Part shown: positions 7,667 to 22,786 of the stretch, one piece after another
Layout of the letters: every line of letters begins with the position of its first letter
Numbering within the stretch: position 1 is the first letter of the stretch
Source: an uncultured Bacteroidia bacterium
GTDB taxonomy: Bacteria; Bacteroidota; Bacteroidia; Bacteroidales; UBA932
NCBI GenBank assembly: GCA_902785575.1
Contig: CACZZF010000008.1
Location: 1-64,000, forward strand
Direction: 5' to 3'
Length of the DNA stretch: 64,000 bases
Notes under the pieces: generated by a model
Database searches by the model: none
What the model was told of the DNA's origin: nothing
What the model saw: only the letters and a program-made list of their open reading frames with translations
Position numbers and translations under genes: made by a program

Positions 7667-9238
7667 CTAATCGTAATAAAGCATCGAGGCGGGAATCTTG
7701 TCATAACCCAACCCATTTCCAGACAGGCCGATCTCAAGATCCTGTCCCTCAGTGTCGTCGAAATAAAGGACACGGAGACGGTGAAAACCAGCGTCAATGG
7801 CCGCGGCGACCTCGACGATATTGACACTGTGGCTGCCATCATTATCGATGATCAGTTGTCCATCAAGATACACCTTCGTTCCGTCGTCTGACGCGACAGA
7901 AATCGTATAACGACCCGGAGCGGGAATCTTCAAGAGGGTGTTGTACTCGTAACCGAAATGATCCGCCGCCTTCGCTCCATCAATAGAGAAGTCAGCCATC
8001 ACTCCGCTATCCAGGACCTTCGCCTTGGCCAACTCATCGACACTCAGGAACGGGCCCTCGAAGTACTTGTAACGCACTCCTGAGCCCTTAGGAACAGCCT
8101 TAATCTCATGGAAATAACCGATATCCTTTATTCCCAGGTCCTCCGGGATAGGCTCACCTTTGTATTCGGGATCCACTGGAGGTTGCTTTTCTCCATTGCT
8201 CGGAGTAAAGTCAATACCGAGGATTTCGGCGATAGTGGCAGCGAACTGCTTGGTGTAGAAGGGGCCGTTGCCGGAAGTCTCTCCAAGACGCTTCGCACCT
8301 TTTCCGAACATCATCATCCAGGTGTTCTCAGAGCCCTTGGTGCCGGTGCTGTGGCTTGTGAAAGCGCCCTTGTTCCCCCTGCCATGATCAGTTGTCATCA
8401 AGTAGGTGGTTTTCCCTTTGTAGAACGGATCGCTCTCGCAATATTCCACTATTCTGCGGATCATCTCATCCGTATTATGGGCGGCGTCAAGATAGAAATC
8501 ATACTTATCGGCATGAGCCCACTCATCCGTGTCTCCAAACCCGATGAAGATCACTTTAGGATGGTCTTTCTTGATAGTCTCCAGGGCATAGGCATAGGTA
8601 AAAGCGTCAAAACGCTCTTCTCCCCAGTAATGAGGCATCACATCCTGCATATCGTTTATCAGTTCCAGCGCCGGAGTCTTGGAAGAGGCGATGTCCGGCT
8701 CATAGGCCGCGCTTCCAGGGAAACCTCCCCTCTCGTTGTTGACAGCGTAGCGGATTGATTCCCAGGAGGCATATACCATCACAGAACCCTTATAACGAGG
8801 ATCGGCATTGGCCACCTCGAGGACACTCACATTGGGATTCGGAACAGGATTATTGCTGTTCACCCTTTCGTCATCAGCCCAGCCGCAGAACATCTCGCTA
8901 TAGCCCGGGTAAGAGAAACTCATGCCGTTCGAAACCTGGAACTGACTACCTTTCAAGCGATTACCAAGCATGTAACCATTGGACTCCACATAACTCCAAG
9001 TAAAGGGCATAAGAGCCTGGCGACGCTCCTCAGGAGTCGCCCTCCAATACTTGGCCTTGAGAGCCTGAGGATTGTCAACATACTTGGGATTACCCACCAA
9101 ACTGGAATCGGCTCCAGTAAAAACCTCCTGCCAGCGCAACCCGTCATAGGTCATGATCACCAATCTCGGATCATTATCACCGCATGATGAAATGATAGCG
9201 GCAAGCGCAAGCAAAAATGGGAAAAAAACTTTTTTCAT
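7667..9238 (-). CDS. Alkaline-phosphatase-superfamily phosphodiesterase lipoprotein with PA14-like C-terminus
   Basis: 523 residues from the ATG at 9238. A longer frame to 9274 would overlap the regulator gene and displace the signal peptide; MKKVFFPFLLAL...ISSC starting at 9238 is a normal lipoprotein leader. The catalytic region repeats the neighbour's motifs (MTYDGLRWQEVFTGADSS near the N-terminus, TTDHGRGN near 300). Residues about 385-523 are the shared PA14-like module (DHFGYEYNTL, SDDGTKVYLDG, DGSH, IPASMLYYD). With the downstream copy it is an obvious tandem duplication. It sits 7 bp after the XylR-like regulator and is probably transcribed with it. Exact substrate unknown. Confidence 0.8.
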   Translation of the reverse strand: MKKVFFPFLLALAAIISSCGDNDPRLVIMTYDGLRWQEVFTGADSSLVGNPKYVDNPQALKAKYWRATPEERRQALMPFTWSYVESNGYMLGNRLKGSQFQVSNGMSFSYPGYSEMFCGWADDERVNSNNPVPNPNVSVLEVANADPRYKGSVMVYASWESIRYAVNNERGGFPGSAAYEPDIASSKTPALELINDMQDVMPHYWGEERFDAFTYAYALETIKKDHPKVIFIGFGDTDEWAHADKYDFYLDAAHNTDEMIRRIVEYCESDPFYKGKTTYLMTTDHGRGNKGAFTSHSTGTKGSENTWMMMFGKGAKRLGETSGNGPFYTKQFAATIAEILGIDFTPSNGEKQPPVDPEYKGEPIPEDLGIKDIGYFHEIKAVPKGSGVRYKYFEGPFLSVDELAKAKVLDSGVMADFSIDGAKAADHFGYEYNTLLKIPAPGRYTISVASDDGTKVYLDGQLIIDNDGSHSVNIVEVAAAIDAGFHRLRVLYFDDTEGQDLEIGLSGNGLGYDKIPASMLYYD

Positions 9239-9245
9239 GATATAC

Positions 9246-10418
9246 TTAAACAGTAATTGTGTCAGCGAATTCACCCGGGGTCATCCCGGTGAGCTTCTTG
9301 AAACTTCTGGCTATTATCTTGTAGTCCACATTAAGCATGTCCGCGGCCGCGAGAGGAGGGTTGCCGTTGACTATCAAGTCTTTCATCTTCTCGACGCGGA
9401 CTTTTATGATATACTGGTAGATAGAAGTGCCCATCTCCCTGCGGAAAGTGCTCTCCAGCAAGCGTCTGGACATCGGAACCAGCGCTACGACGTCATCCAC
9501 GGAGACACGCTCCGTCACATTGTTATTGATGTAATGGAGAATCCTGGAAATGAACGGATTAGGGTGAAGAACCGCATCCGTGGAGCGTCTGGTGGTGACA
9601 AATGTCGGCTTCACCGTGATATCCTGAATGGTCTTTACCCTCTGCTCAACAGGCAGGGCAAGAAGCTCATCGATGAACTTGGCTGTGTTGTAACCGGCCT
9701 CCTCGGTGTCCTGGTTCAGGGAAGAAAGCTGCGGTGAGCACATCTGGCAAAGGAACTCGTCATTGTCGATTCCAAGCACCATTATGTCATCAGGAATACG
9801 CATGTCATCCCGGCCGCTATGCTGCGCGGCTTCGATGATGTAATATGCCCTGTTGTCATCGCAGGTAAGGACCGCGGCCGGTTTCGGAAGATCGCTTAAC
9901 CATTCCTCCAGTTCCTCAAGATCGTACCACCAAGTGGCGCTGATATCCCGGTTCTCAAATATGGATATCGTCGCGTCTTGCACCCTGGACTGGATCTCGG
10001 AGATAAAACTGTCTCTCCTCTCATCAGACCAGACCATCCCCTTTAAACCGAAAAACCCGAAATTGCGGACTCTTTTCTTAATAAGATAATCAGCGCAAAT
10101 CCTGCCGGAAGCGGCATAGTCACCACTTATATTGCTGATTGTGGAGAACTTCTGCTGATAATCCTGAGCGATCGCTATGATTCCGTGGCGACCGAAAGCG
10201 TCCACGTCGTCATCCGGAAGAAACTGGCCGATGATCGCGTCAGCTTTCCAGTCTTCAGCGAACTTGACGACCTCATCCATACGTCCATTATCCCTGAGTG
10301 AAAGGGGCATCTTGCAGACCACCCAAGGATCATGGTCATGGGAATAGCGCATAATGCCTTTGAGCAACTTATTCGCATATGATTCGGAAAAATCCGTCAT
10401 CAAAATGAGCCTGGCCAT
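9246..10418 (-). CDS. XylR-like transcription regulator (sugar-binding domain plus AraC helix-turn-helix)
   Basis: 390 residues. The N-terminal ~270 resemble LacI-type periplasmic sugar-binding domains (MARLILMTDFSESYANKLLK; MVLGIDNDEFLCQMCSPQLSS near 230), and the last ~100 are an AraC/XylS DNA-binding domain (SVDDVVALVPMSRRLLESTF; KIIARSFKKLTGMTPGEF). This is the layout of E. coli XylR. It would bind a sugar and control transcription in the cytoplasm. It sits at the 3' end of the glycosidase operon with its own promoter (10457-10487) and is followed by two phosphodiesterase genes. It is the only conventional sugar-responsive regulator seen in the window. The ligand need not be xylose. Confidence 0.88.
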   Translation of the reverse strand: MARLILMTDFSESYANKLLKGIMRYSHDHDPWVVCKMPLSLRDNGRMDEVVKFAEDWKADAIIGQFLPDDDVDAFGRHGIIAIAQDYQQKFSTISNISGDYAASGRICADYLIKKRVRNFGFFGLKGMVWSDERRDSFISEIQSRVQDATISIFENRDISATWWYDLEELEEWLSDLPKPAAVLTCDDNRAYYIIEAAQHSGRDDMRIPDDIMVLGIDNDEFLCQMCSPQLSSLNQDTEEAGYNTAKFIDELLALPVEQRVKTIQDITVKPTFVTTRRSTDAVLHPNPFISRILHYINNNVTERVSVDDVVALVPMSRRLLESTFRREMGTSIYQYIIKVRVEKMKDLIVNGNPPLAAADMLNVDYKIIARSFKKLTGMTPGEFADTITV

Positions 10419-10456
10419 AATAATCTAAATTAGGTCTATAAAACGGTTTATATACG

Positions 10457-10487
10457 CAAATATAGTAAAAAACCGAATCAATGCAAC
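10457..10487 (-). promoter_or_regulatory. Promoter of the XylR-like regulator gene
   Basis: On the minus strand, GTTG (10484-10487) is followed after 19 nt by TATATTTG (10457-10464), a good TTTG-N19-TAnnTTTG promoter. It lies in the 86-bp gap between the GH2-phosphatase fusion and the regulator, about 38 bp before the start codon, and separates the regulator/phosphodiesterase unit from the long operon upstream. Confidence 0.7.
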
Positions 10488-10504
10488 AATTTTTATACAC
10501 CAAC

Positions 10505-17610
<7,106 letters not shown>

Positions 17611-17636
17611 AGCTTCTTCGCCTCGTACTAGTATAA

Positions 17637-20387
17637 TCAATTGGTTTTTATGATGATAGTTGGATCAAGAGGATAACGTCCGAAGTCCTTGCCATAGATG
17701 GCCAGACCTCCATCAAGGTCCTCGGCGGGAACCGTGAAACGGAGAGTGACCTTCTTTGTCTTAAGTATCTCCTGGTATGGCAGGTTGGTAAGAGGAATAT
17801 CAATCTTCACAAGCTCGCCATAAGAGCCGCCCTCACGCATCTCACGGACGGCCGGCTGGGCGCCCCATGAGAGGATACCACGGTGGTCAGCGGGATCATC
17901 GGCAAGGTCATGCTTTGCTATAACTTTCCCATTGACAGAAACTTCCAGCTTCGAAGGCCAAAGTGTAGTGTCAGTCATGGCATAGGAGTTAAGGGATTTG
18001 CAGTGGTCAAACGTGCCCTTTCCGAGCATGTAATCTCCCTCAATCTCATTTCCTTCCTTGTCTTTTCCGAACTTCTGCTTGGCGGAAGCCTCAAACAACA
18101 AGGAGGCTGAGCGGACACTCTCAAGATCGAGATCCTTCGGGAGGTCTATTGTGTACTCGAAATATCCGTGGCCGAAACCGTTCTCTTTGAGTCCCTTATA
18201 GATTGTTGACTGGCCATTTGACCATTCGGCGGCAGTGTAAGAGGCCGGAGCGAAGGTCAGAACACGAACGCCTTCCTTGGCAGGAGACTTCCCGTCCTTC
18301 ACCCTGAAGGTCGTGAAATTATGGTGCAAAACCTCACCCTTGTCGTTCTTCAAGACCATTCTGAGCCAATAAAGACCGGTCTCCTGAGGGACAGTGACCT
18401 TCTGGCTGGCGACCGGCTTGCTGAGCCAAGGCTCAAATGCCACAGGAATAGACTGCTTCTCATATTCCTTGAACTCACCGAGGCTGTTGTAGCCGACCAA
18501 TTCTGTCTCAAGAGCGAGCTTCCCGGGATCCTTGTCAGTCATGAATGAACCGTAGAATGAGAGTTGAACCACCTCGCCAGCTTTGTTGGCCGTCCAGAGA
18601 TATTTCATGGGTGAAATGTAATACTTGCTCTGGAAGTCAGCCATTGTCATTCCAGGCACCAGGTCATCAAGACCATCAATCTTCGGGGAACGGTCGTACT
18701 GGACATATCCGTTCCACTCGTTTATGACATCGTGATGCTCGGTGTAGAGCCATCCGGCGCATTTGGGATAGCGGCGGAAAGCGTCGACCATGATGTGGTA
18801 GTCCCAGGTGAAGTCGCAGTCACCGGCGCTACCCTGGTATCCCCACACATCACCACACTCACTGTTGATCATAGGGGCATCAGTCTGGACATTGTCACCA
18901 ATGAAGTTGAAATGGCTCCCGGGGAAGGTGTTGTCGCAATAGTACTTGATCTCCCTTTCCCAATCCCATCCAGGCTTATATGAATGCCATGAGTTGATGT
19001 CCGTCTCGACGTGGTCCTGGTTACATGCGCTCTGGTCCTCAACCAAACGGCTGGGATCCAAACTCTTGGTAAGGTGATACATTGAGAGCACCCAGTCCTG
19101 GGCGTCTTTGGTGTACACATGATCCGCGTCAAAGAGGCCCCAAGTCTCATTGAAATTGACCCACGCGAATATCGAAGGGTGGTTGTAGTCCCTCTCAACC
19201 TGGGCACGCAGGCAGTTCTCCCAGTCTTCCCTGGCCTCAGGGACAGGCTCGCCCCAGAAGTTCGGAGTGTCAGCCATGATGAGGAGACCAAGTTTGTCAG
19301 CCCAATAGAGTTTGCGAGGCACCTCAACTTTTATGTGAATACGGTTACCATTGAGGCCCAACTTCTTGGAAATCAAGATCTCATTCTTCATGAACTCATC
19401 ACTGGGGAATGTGTAATAACCTTCCGGATGGTAGCTCTGGTCGAGGCAAAGCTGGAGATAGATGGGCTTGTTGTTGAGAGCCACATATTTGAAATCAGAA
19501 CCCGGGAAGTTCACCACACCGATTTTCCTCTGGCCGAAATAAGACTCGACCTTGTCTCCGCCACTGATGGAAGCGGTCACCTCATAAAGGAACGGGTCAT
19601 CAATATCCCAGAGATGTTGGTCCTTGATCGGAATTGTGAAAGAAGCCTTGTCCTGACCGCCGATTTCACCGGTAAAAGAATCCTGACCGCCAGTCTTGAA
19701 CACGAGATTGAATTTCTCCCCCTGGGCGGCCTGGGACGCGAGGACCACATCAACCTTAACATTAGACGCGTCGATATCCGGAGTGAAGTGGAGAGATTTG
19801 ATGTAGTTCTCCGCTCTGGCCTCCAGATATACCGTCTGCCATATTCCACGGGCATTTCCATAGCCCTGCTTGCCGTAAAGATGGGCATCGCTGGCGGTGT
19901 CGTCAGCCTTGATGACTATCTTCTGGGGCTCACCGAACTTGACTTCCTGAAGCTCGCACTCGAAGGGGACATAACCTCCTTGATGGCGACCGGCTTCCTT
20001 GCCGTCAAACCAGACTTGGGTATCCCAATCGGATGCTCCGACTACCAGGAATACCCTCTTGCCTTTCCATGACTTCGGGATTGTCACTTCCCTGCCGTAC
20101 CAACCGATATCACCTTTATCCTCAACCTCGGAGAGTTTTGATCCCCAAGGGAAAGGCACCATGATCTTCTGGTCCATGGCAGTGAGGCCCTCACCGGCCA
20201 AGACCTTAGAGGCGGCAGCCTCATCAAAAGTGAAAGCCCAATGGCCATTGAGGTTAATCCATTCCGCACGTTCAAAGTCCGGACGGGGATGTTCTGAAAG
20301 AGGAATGGATTCGGATGTCTTTTCACCCGAACAAGCGCCAAGAAGCAAAAGGCAGAAGGCGCATAGAATAACAGAAATCTTATTCAT
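17637..20387 (-). CDS. GH2 family glycoside hydrolase lipoprotein
   Basis: 916 residues with a lipoprotein leader (LLLLGAC). The N-terminal jelly-roll sugar-binding domain (about 35-195) is followed by an immunoglobulin-like domain and the TIM barrel. Acid/base is E414 (WVNFNETWG) and nucleophile E510 (INSECGDVWGY). The motifs fit GH2 broadly and do not identify the sugar; beta-galactosidase, beta-glucuronidase and beta-mannosidase are all possible. The C-terminal ~250 residues form an additional beta-rich domain. It lies 17 bp after the GH78 gene, and the next gene's start region overlaps its stop. Probably periplasmic, membrane-anchored. Confidence 0.88.
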   Translation of the reverse strand: MNKISVILCAFCLLLLGACSGEKTSESIPLSEHPRPDFERAEWINLNGHWAFTFDEAAASKVLAGEGLTAMDQKIMVPFPWGSKLSEVEDKGDIGWYGREVTIPKSWKGKRVFLVVGASDWDTQVWFDGKEAGRHQGGYVPFECELQEVKFGEPQKIVIKADDTASDAHLYGKQGYGNARGIWQTVYLEARAENYIKSLHFTPDIDASNVKVDVVLASQAAQGEKFNLVFKTGGQDSFTGEIGGQDKASFTIPIKDQHLWDIDDPFLYEVTASISGGDKVESYFGQRKIGVVNFPGSDFKYVALNNKPIYLQLCLDQSYHPEGYYTFPSDEFMKNEILISKKLGLNGNRIHIKVEVPRKLYWADKLGLLIMADTPNFWGEPVPEAREDWENCLRAQVERDYNHPSIFAWVNFNETWGLFDADHVYTKDAQDWVLSMYHLTKSLDPSRLVEDQSACNQDHVETDINSWHSYKPGWDWEREIKYYCDNTFPGSHFNFIGDNVQTDAPMINSECGDVWGYQGSAGDCDFTWDYHIMVDAFRRYPKCAGWLYTEHHDVINEWNGYVQYDRSPKIDGLDDLVPGMTMADFQSKYYISPMKYLWTANKAGEVVQLSFYGSFMTDKDPGKLALETELVGYNSLGEFKEYEKQSIPVAFEPWLSKPVASQKVTVPQETGLYWLRMVLKNDKGEVLHHNFTTFRVKDGKSPAKEGVRVLTFAPASYTAAEWSNGQSTIYKGLKENGFGHGYFEYTIDLPKDLDLESVRSASLLFEASAKQKFGKDKEGNEIEGDYMLGKGTFDHCKSLNSYAMTDTTLWPSKLEVSVNGKVIAKHDLADDPADHRGILSWGAQPAVREMREGGSYGELVKIDIPLTNLPYQEILKTKKVTLRFTVPAEDLDGGLAIYGKDFGRYPLDPTIIIKTN

Positions 20388-20404
20388 AAACTATTGGATT
20401 ATAA

Positions 20405-22123
20405 TTATTTCACCCGTTTAATCCCCTTCGGGAGCTTTATCTCTGAAGCCACTGTCCCGTCGGCTTTTTTCTCATGCCGGACCGATATGACCCCATAAGG
20501 CGTGGGGAAAGTTCCCTCAGCCCATTCGAGGTTACCCAGATGGGGCTCAATCCTGACTTCCTTAAAGCCGATTCCGACAGGCTCTATACCAAGCACATGG
20601 CGGCTCAACCAAGTGGTTGGACCTGAGGCCCATCCGTGGCAGAAACTGTGGCGCAGACCGACATAGCACCAGGCGCCACCGTCCGCATGTATGTCAAATT
20701 TGCCCTCCGGAACAACCTCATCTATCCTGGCGGCGTTTTCACCATCCTTGTAGTTGAAATCCTCCCAGAAAGTAGTGGCTCCAAGGTCAATCATCCTGCC
20801 CCAATATTTGGATATCAGATCCATAGCCTCCGAGTAGCGTCCTCCTTTCGCCAGGGCTTCCAGCAGATAGTAGCCCATAAAGGAAGTGAACTTCTCAGGA
20901 CCGTTGGCGAGAATGATATCAGACGCATCTCCCGCATCCATCATATCCTCTATAGCCAGCAACGCCGCGGCCTGGCTATTGCCGACATGGTCCGGGACAT
21001 ATTCACGCATAGCTTTGGCGGTCTGGGCGCACCTCTCAGTAAGAGATCCGTCCCCAAGCAAACGGCTCATCTCAGCCCCAGCCTCAAGCGCTCGCACCGT
21101 GAGGGCCTGAAGGCCGGCATGGATAACATCCGGCTGGTCATTGGAAGGCCAGTCTATGAAACGTCCGTCCTGGTAAGCCTCCTTGGAGCCTTGCACATTG
21201 GAAATCACATTATCCAAGAGCTTGGCCAAATACTCTTTTTGTTCCTGGAGATAATCCATATCACCATACCACTGGTAAAGATGGTGCTGGATGATTATCC
21301 ACCACAATGAATATGAGCAGATTCCATTCATCCAAGATGTGGGTTCCGTCTTGTCCCGCACATAGTCCAGGCTCTTCCGGACGACCTCATGGTTCCCGAA
21401 TACAGTTCCGACTGTCATCACCTCCGGATGCATGTCCCCTATCCACACCAAGCGGTCTCTCTTGATGCCGTCCCAAAGATATTCCTGCATATTGAGATGG
21501 ACCGTGTAGGCTCCGGTCTGCCAGATTTGGCTCAAACGCTCGTCGCTACACCGGAAAGACCCAAGATATGGGATGTCCCTGTATCTGGATATTGCCCGGA
21601 CAGCCACAATATCGATCTCATCATCGTCCCCAAGATAGTCGAGCCGGGCGAAACGGAAACCGCTGTTGCCATATTCAGCCACTCCGAGCCAAGGAACAGA
21701 TATCTCGAAATCCCTGACGGAGTGGTCATTGGTGGCGGTGGACTCTTCCTCTCTCACATCGCTGAGAGCCTCACTTACCGATTCCCCAAGACATAGGCGG
21801 AATCTGGCGGGAGCCTTGTCACCTGACAAGGAACGAACTATCTGAATACCTCCCTGGATCTCCTTCCCGAAGTCCAGCAAAACCGATCCGCCGGGGGAGA
21901 AACTGACAACATCCGGCTCATCAGTCGAGACTTGCCCCACATATGGCTTCAGAAATAACTCGGAATCCGAAACGAGGCCTTTAGTCAAGACCACCCTTGT
22001 AGGTGTGAGGTACTCTGTCACAAACTCTGATCCGGAAGCCGGAGTCACTTGCTCATTATTACCGCAAGCCGATAAAAGAATGGCGGAAAAGAGCGTTATC
22101 GCTATTCCTAGACGCTTTGACAT
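20405..22123 (-). CDS. GH78-like alpha-L-rhamnosidase lipoprotein
   Basis: 572 residues, short for GH78. The leader ends LLSAC. A beta-sandwich domain (about 60-190) precedes a six-hairpin (alpha/alpha)6 barrel. EYLWDGIKRDRLVWIGDMHP near residue 223 matches the GH78 catalytic-acid region, and DGGAWCYVGLRHSFCHGWAS near 470-490 matches the distal barrel segment. A small C-terminal beta domain closes the protein. It probably removes terminal alpha-L-rhamnose. It sits between the DUF2490 barrel and the GH2 gene with gaps of 24 and 17 bp, so it is within the operon. Confidence 0.82.
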   Translation of the reverse strand: MSKRLGIAITLFSAILLSACGNNEQVTPASGSEFVTEYLTPTRVVLTKGLVSDSELFLKPYVGQVSTDEPDVVSFSPGGSVLLDFGKEIQGGIQIVRSLSGDKAPARFRLCLGESVSEALSDVREEESTATNDHSVRDFEISVPWLGVAEYGNSGFRFARLDYLGDDDEIDIVAVRAISRYRDIPYLGSFRCSDERLSQIWQTGAYTVHLNMQEYLWDGIKRDRLVWIGDMHPEVMTVGTVFGNHEVVRKSLDYVRDKTEPTSWMNGICSYSLWWIIIQHHLYQWYGDMDYLQEQKEYLAKLLDNVISNVQGSKEAYQDGRFIDWPSNDQPDVIHAGLQALTVRALEAGAEMSRLLGDGSLTERCAQTAKAMREYVPDHVGNSQAAALLAIEDMMDAGDASDIILANGPEKFTSFMGYYLLEALAKGGRYSEAMDLISKYWGRMIDLGATTFWEDFNYKDGENAARIDEVVPEGKFDIHADGGAWCYVGLRHSFCHGWASGPTTWLSRHVLGIEPVGIGFKEVRIEPHLGNLEWAEGTFPTPYGVISVRHEKKADGTVASEIKLPKGIKRVK

Positions 22124-22147
22124 ATTTAGTTCCAGTGTATTTAGCCT

Positions 22148-22786
22148 TTAAATATAGAAATTAAAACCGAGACCTATGACATGTTCAGCCGGCAGAGAGT
22201 TAAAAGCATAGTAAAGATAGTAAGCCTCAAACTCAACCTTGTCTGTGATAGTGTAGTCACAAGCCACATAATGCCTGGTTTTCTTCCATTTGTCACCCCA
22301 TGTGAACACCTCGACAGCCAAATAGGGGCTGAACCGTGAGTCCGGGATAGAGTATTGGACTTTAAGTCTCGAGCGCAGGACGTCACTTTGGCCACCTGTA
22401 TCCGGAGTCCAGCCATGCTGGTAACGCTCCCGGACCGAGACTTTCAAACCACCTTGCTTCAAAGAAGCCGTAAGGTCGGCTACCGCTTTATGGGTCAGCC
22501 ATGAAGGTTCCCTGATGAAATCGTAAGCCACATCGAACTTAAGCCATGGTAGAAGTTTCACTCCAAGTGTCGTTCTGGTGTACCAACATTCCAGACGTTT
22601 GTACTGGTAGTTGTCATGTTCGAAATAGAAGGTAGCGAATATGGGGGATTTCCCGAAGTCGTGGTTGACCTCGAAGAACTCCCAACCGCCAAAGGTGTTG
22701 TCCTCACTCCCCTGTGCTTGAGCCGGCCTGGAGAGGAGGATCATCGGCAGCAAAGCCAACAATAATCGTATAGTCTTTATTCTCAT
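22148..22786 (-). CDS. DUF2490-type outer-membrane beta-barrel protein
   Basis: 212 residues with a signal peptide ending near AQAQG. The rest is alternating aromatic/hydrophobic strands (FATFYFEHDNYQYKRLECWY; VEFEAYYLYYAFNSL) and ends in an aromatic/aliphatic strand (GLGFNFYI), typical of small outer-membrane barrels of the DUF2490 family. Function unknown. Its start overlaps the stop of the GH106 gene by four bases, so the two are translationally coupled, unusual for a barrel in a glycan locus. It might act as a small porin for oligosaccharides or release products, but this is inference. Confidence 0.75.
   Translation of the reverse strand: MRIKTIRLLLALLPMILLSRPAQAQGSEDNTFGGWEFFEVNHDFGKSPIFATFYFEHDNYQYKRLECWYTRTTLGVKLLPWLKFDVAYDFIREPSWLTHKAVADLTASLKQGGLKVSVRERYQHGWTPDTGGQSDVLRSRLKVQYSIPDSRFSPYLAVEVFTWGDKWKKTRHYVACDYTITDKVEFEAYYLYYAFNSLPAEHVIGLGFNFYI

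Noticed and set aside
9246-10418. Xylan or xylose as the substrate of the whole locus, based on the XylR-like regulator
   Set aside because: The regulator type does not fix its ligand, and the enzyme set (GH92, GH78, GH106, GH95) is not that of a xylan locus.
19119-20072. 317-codon plus-strand frame opposite the GH2 gene at 17637
   Set aside because: Antisense shadow of a well-supported gene.
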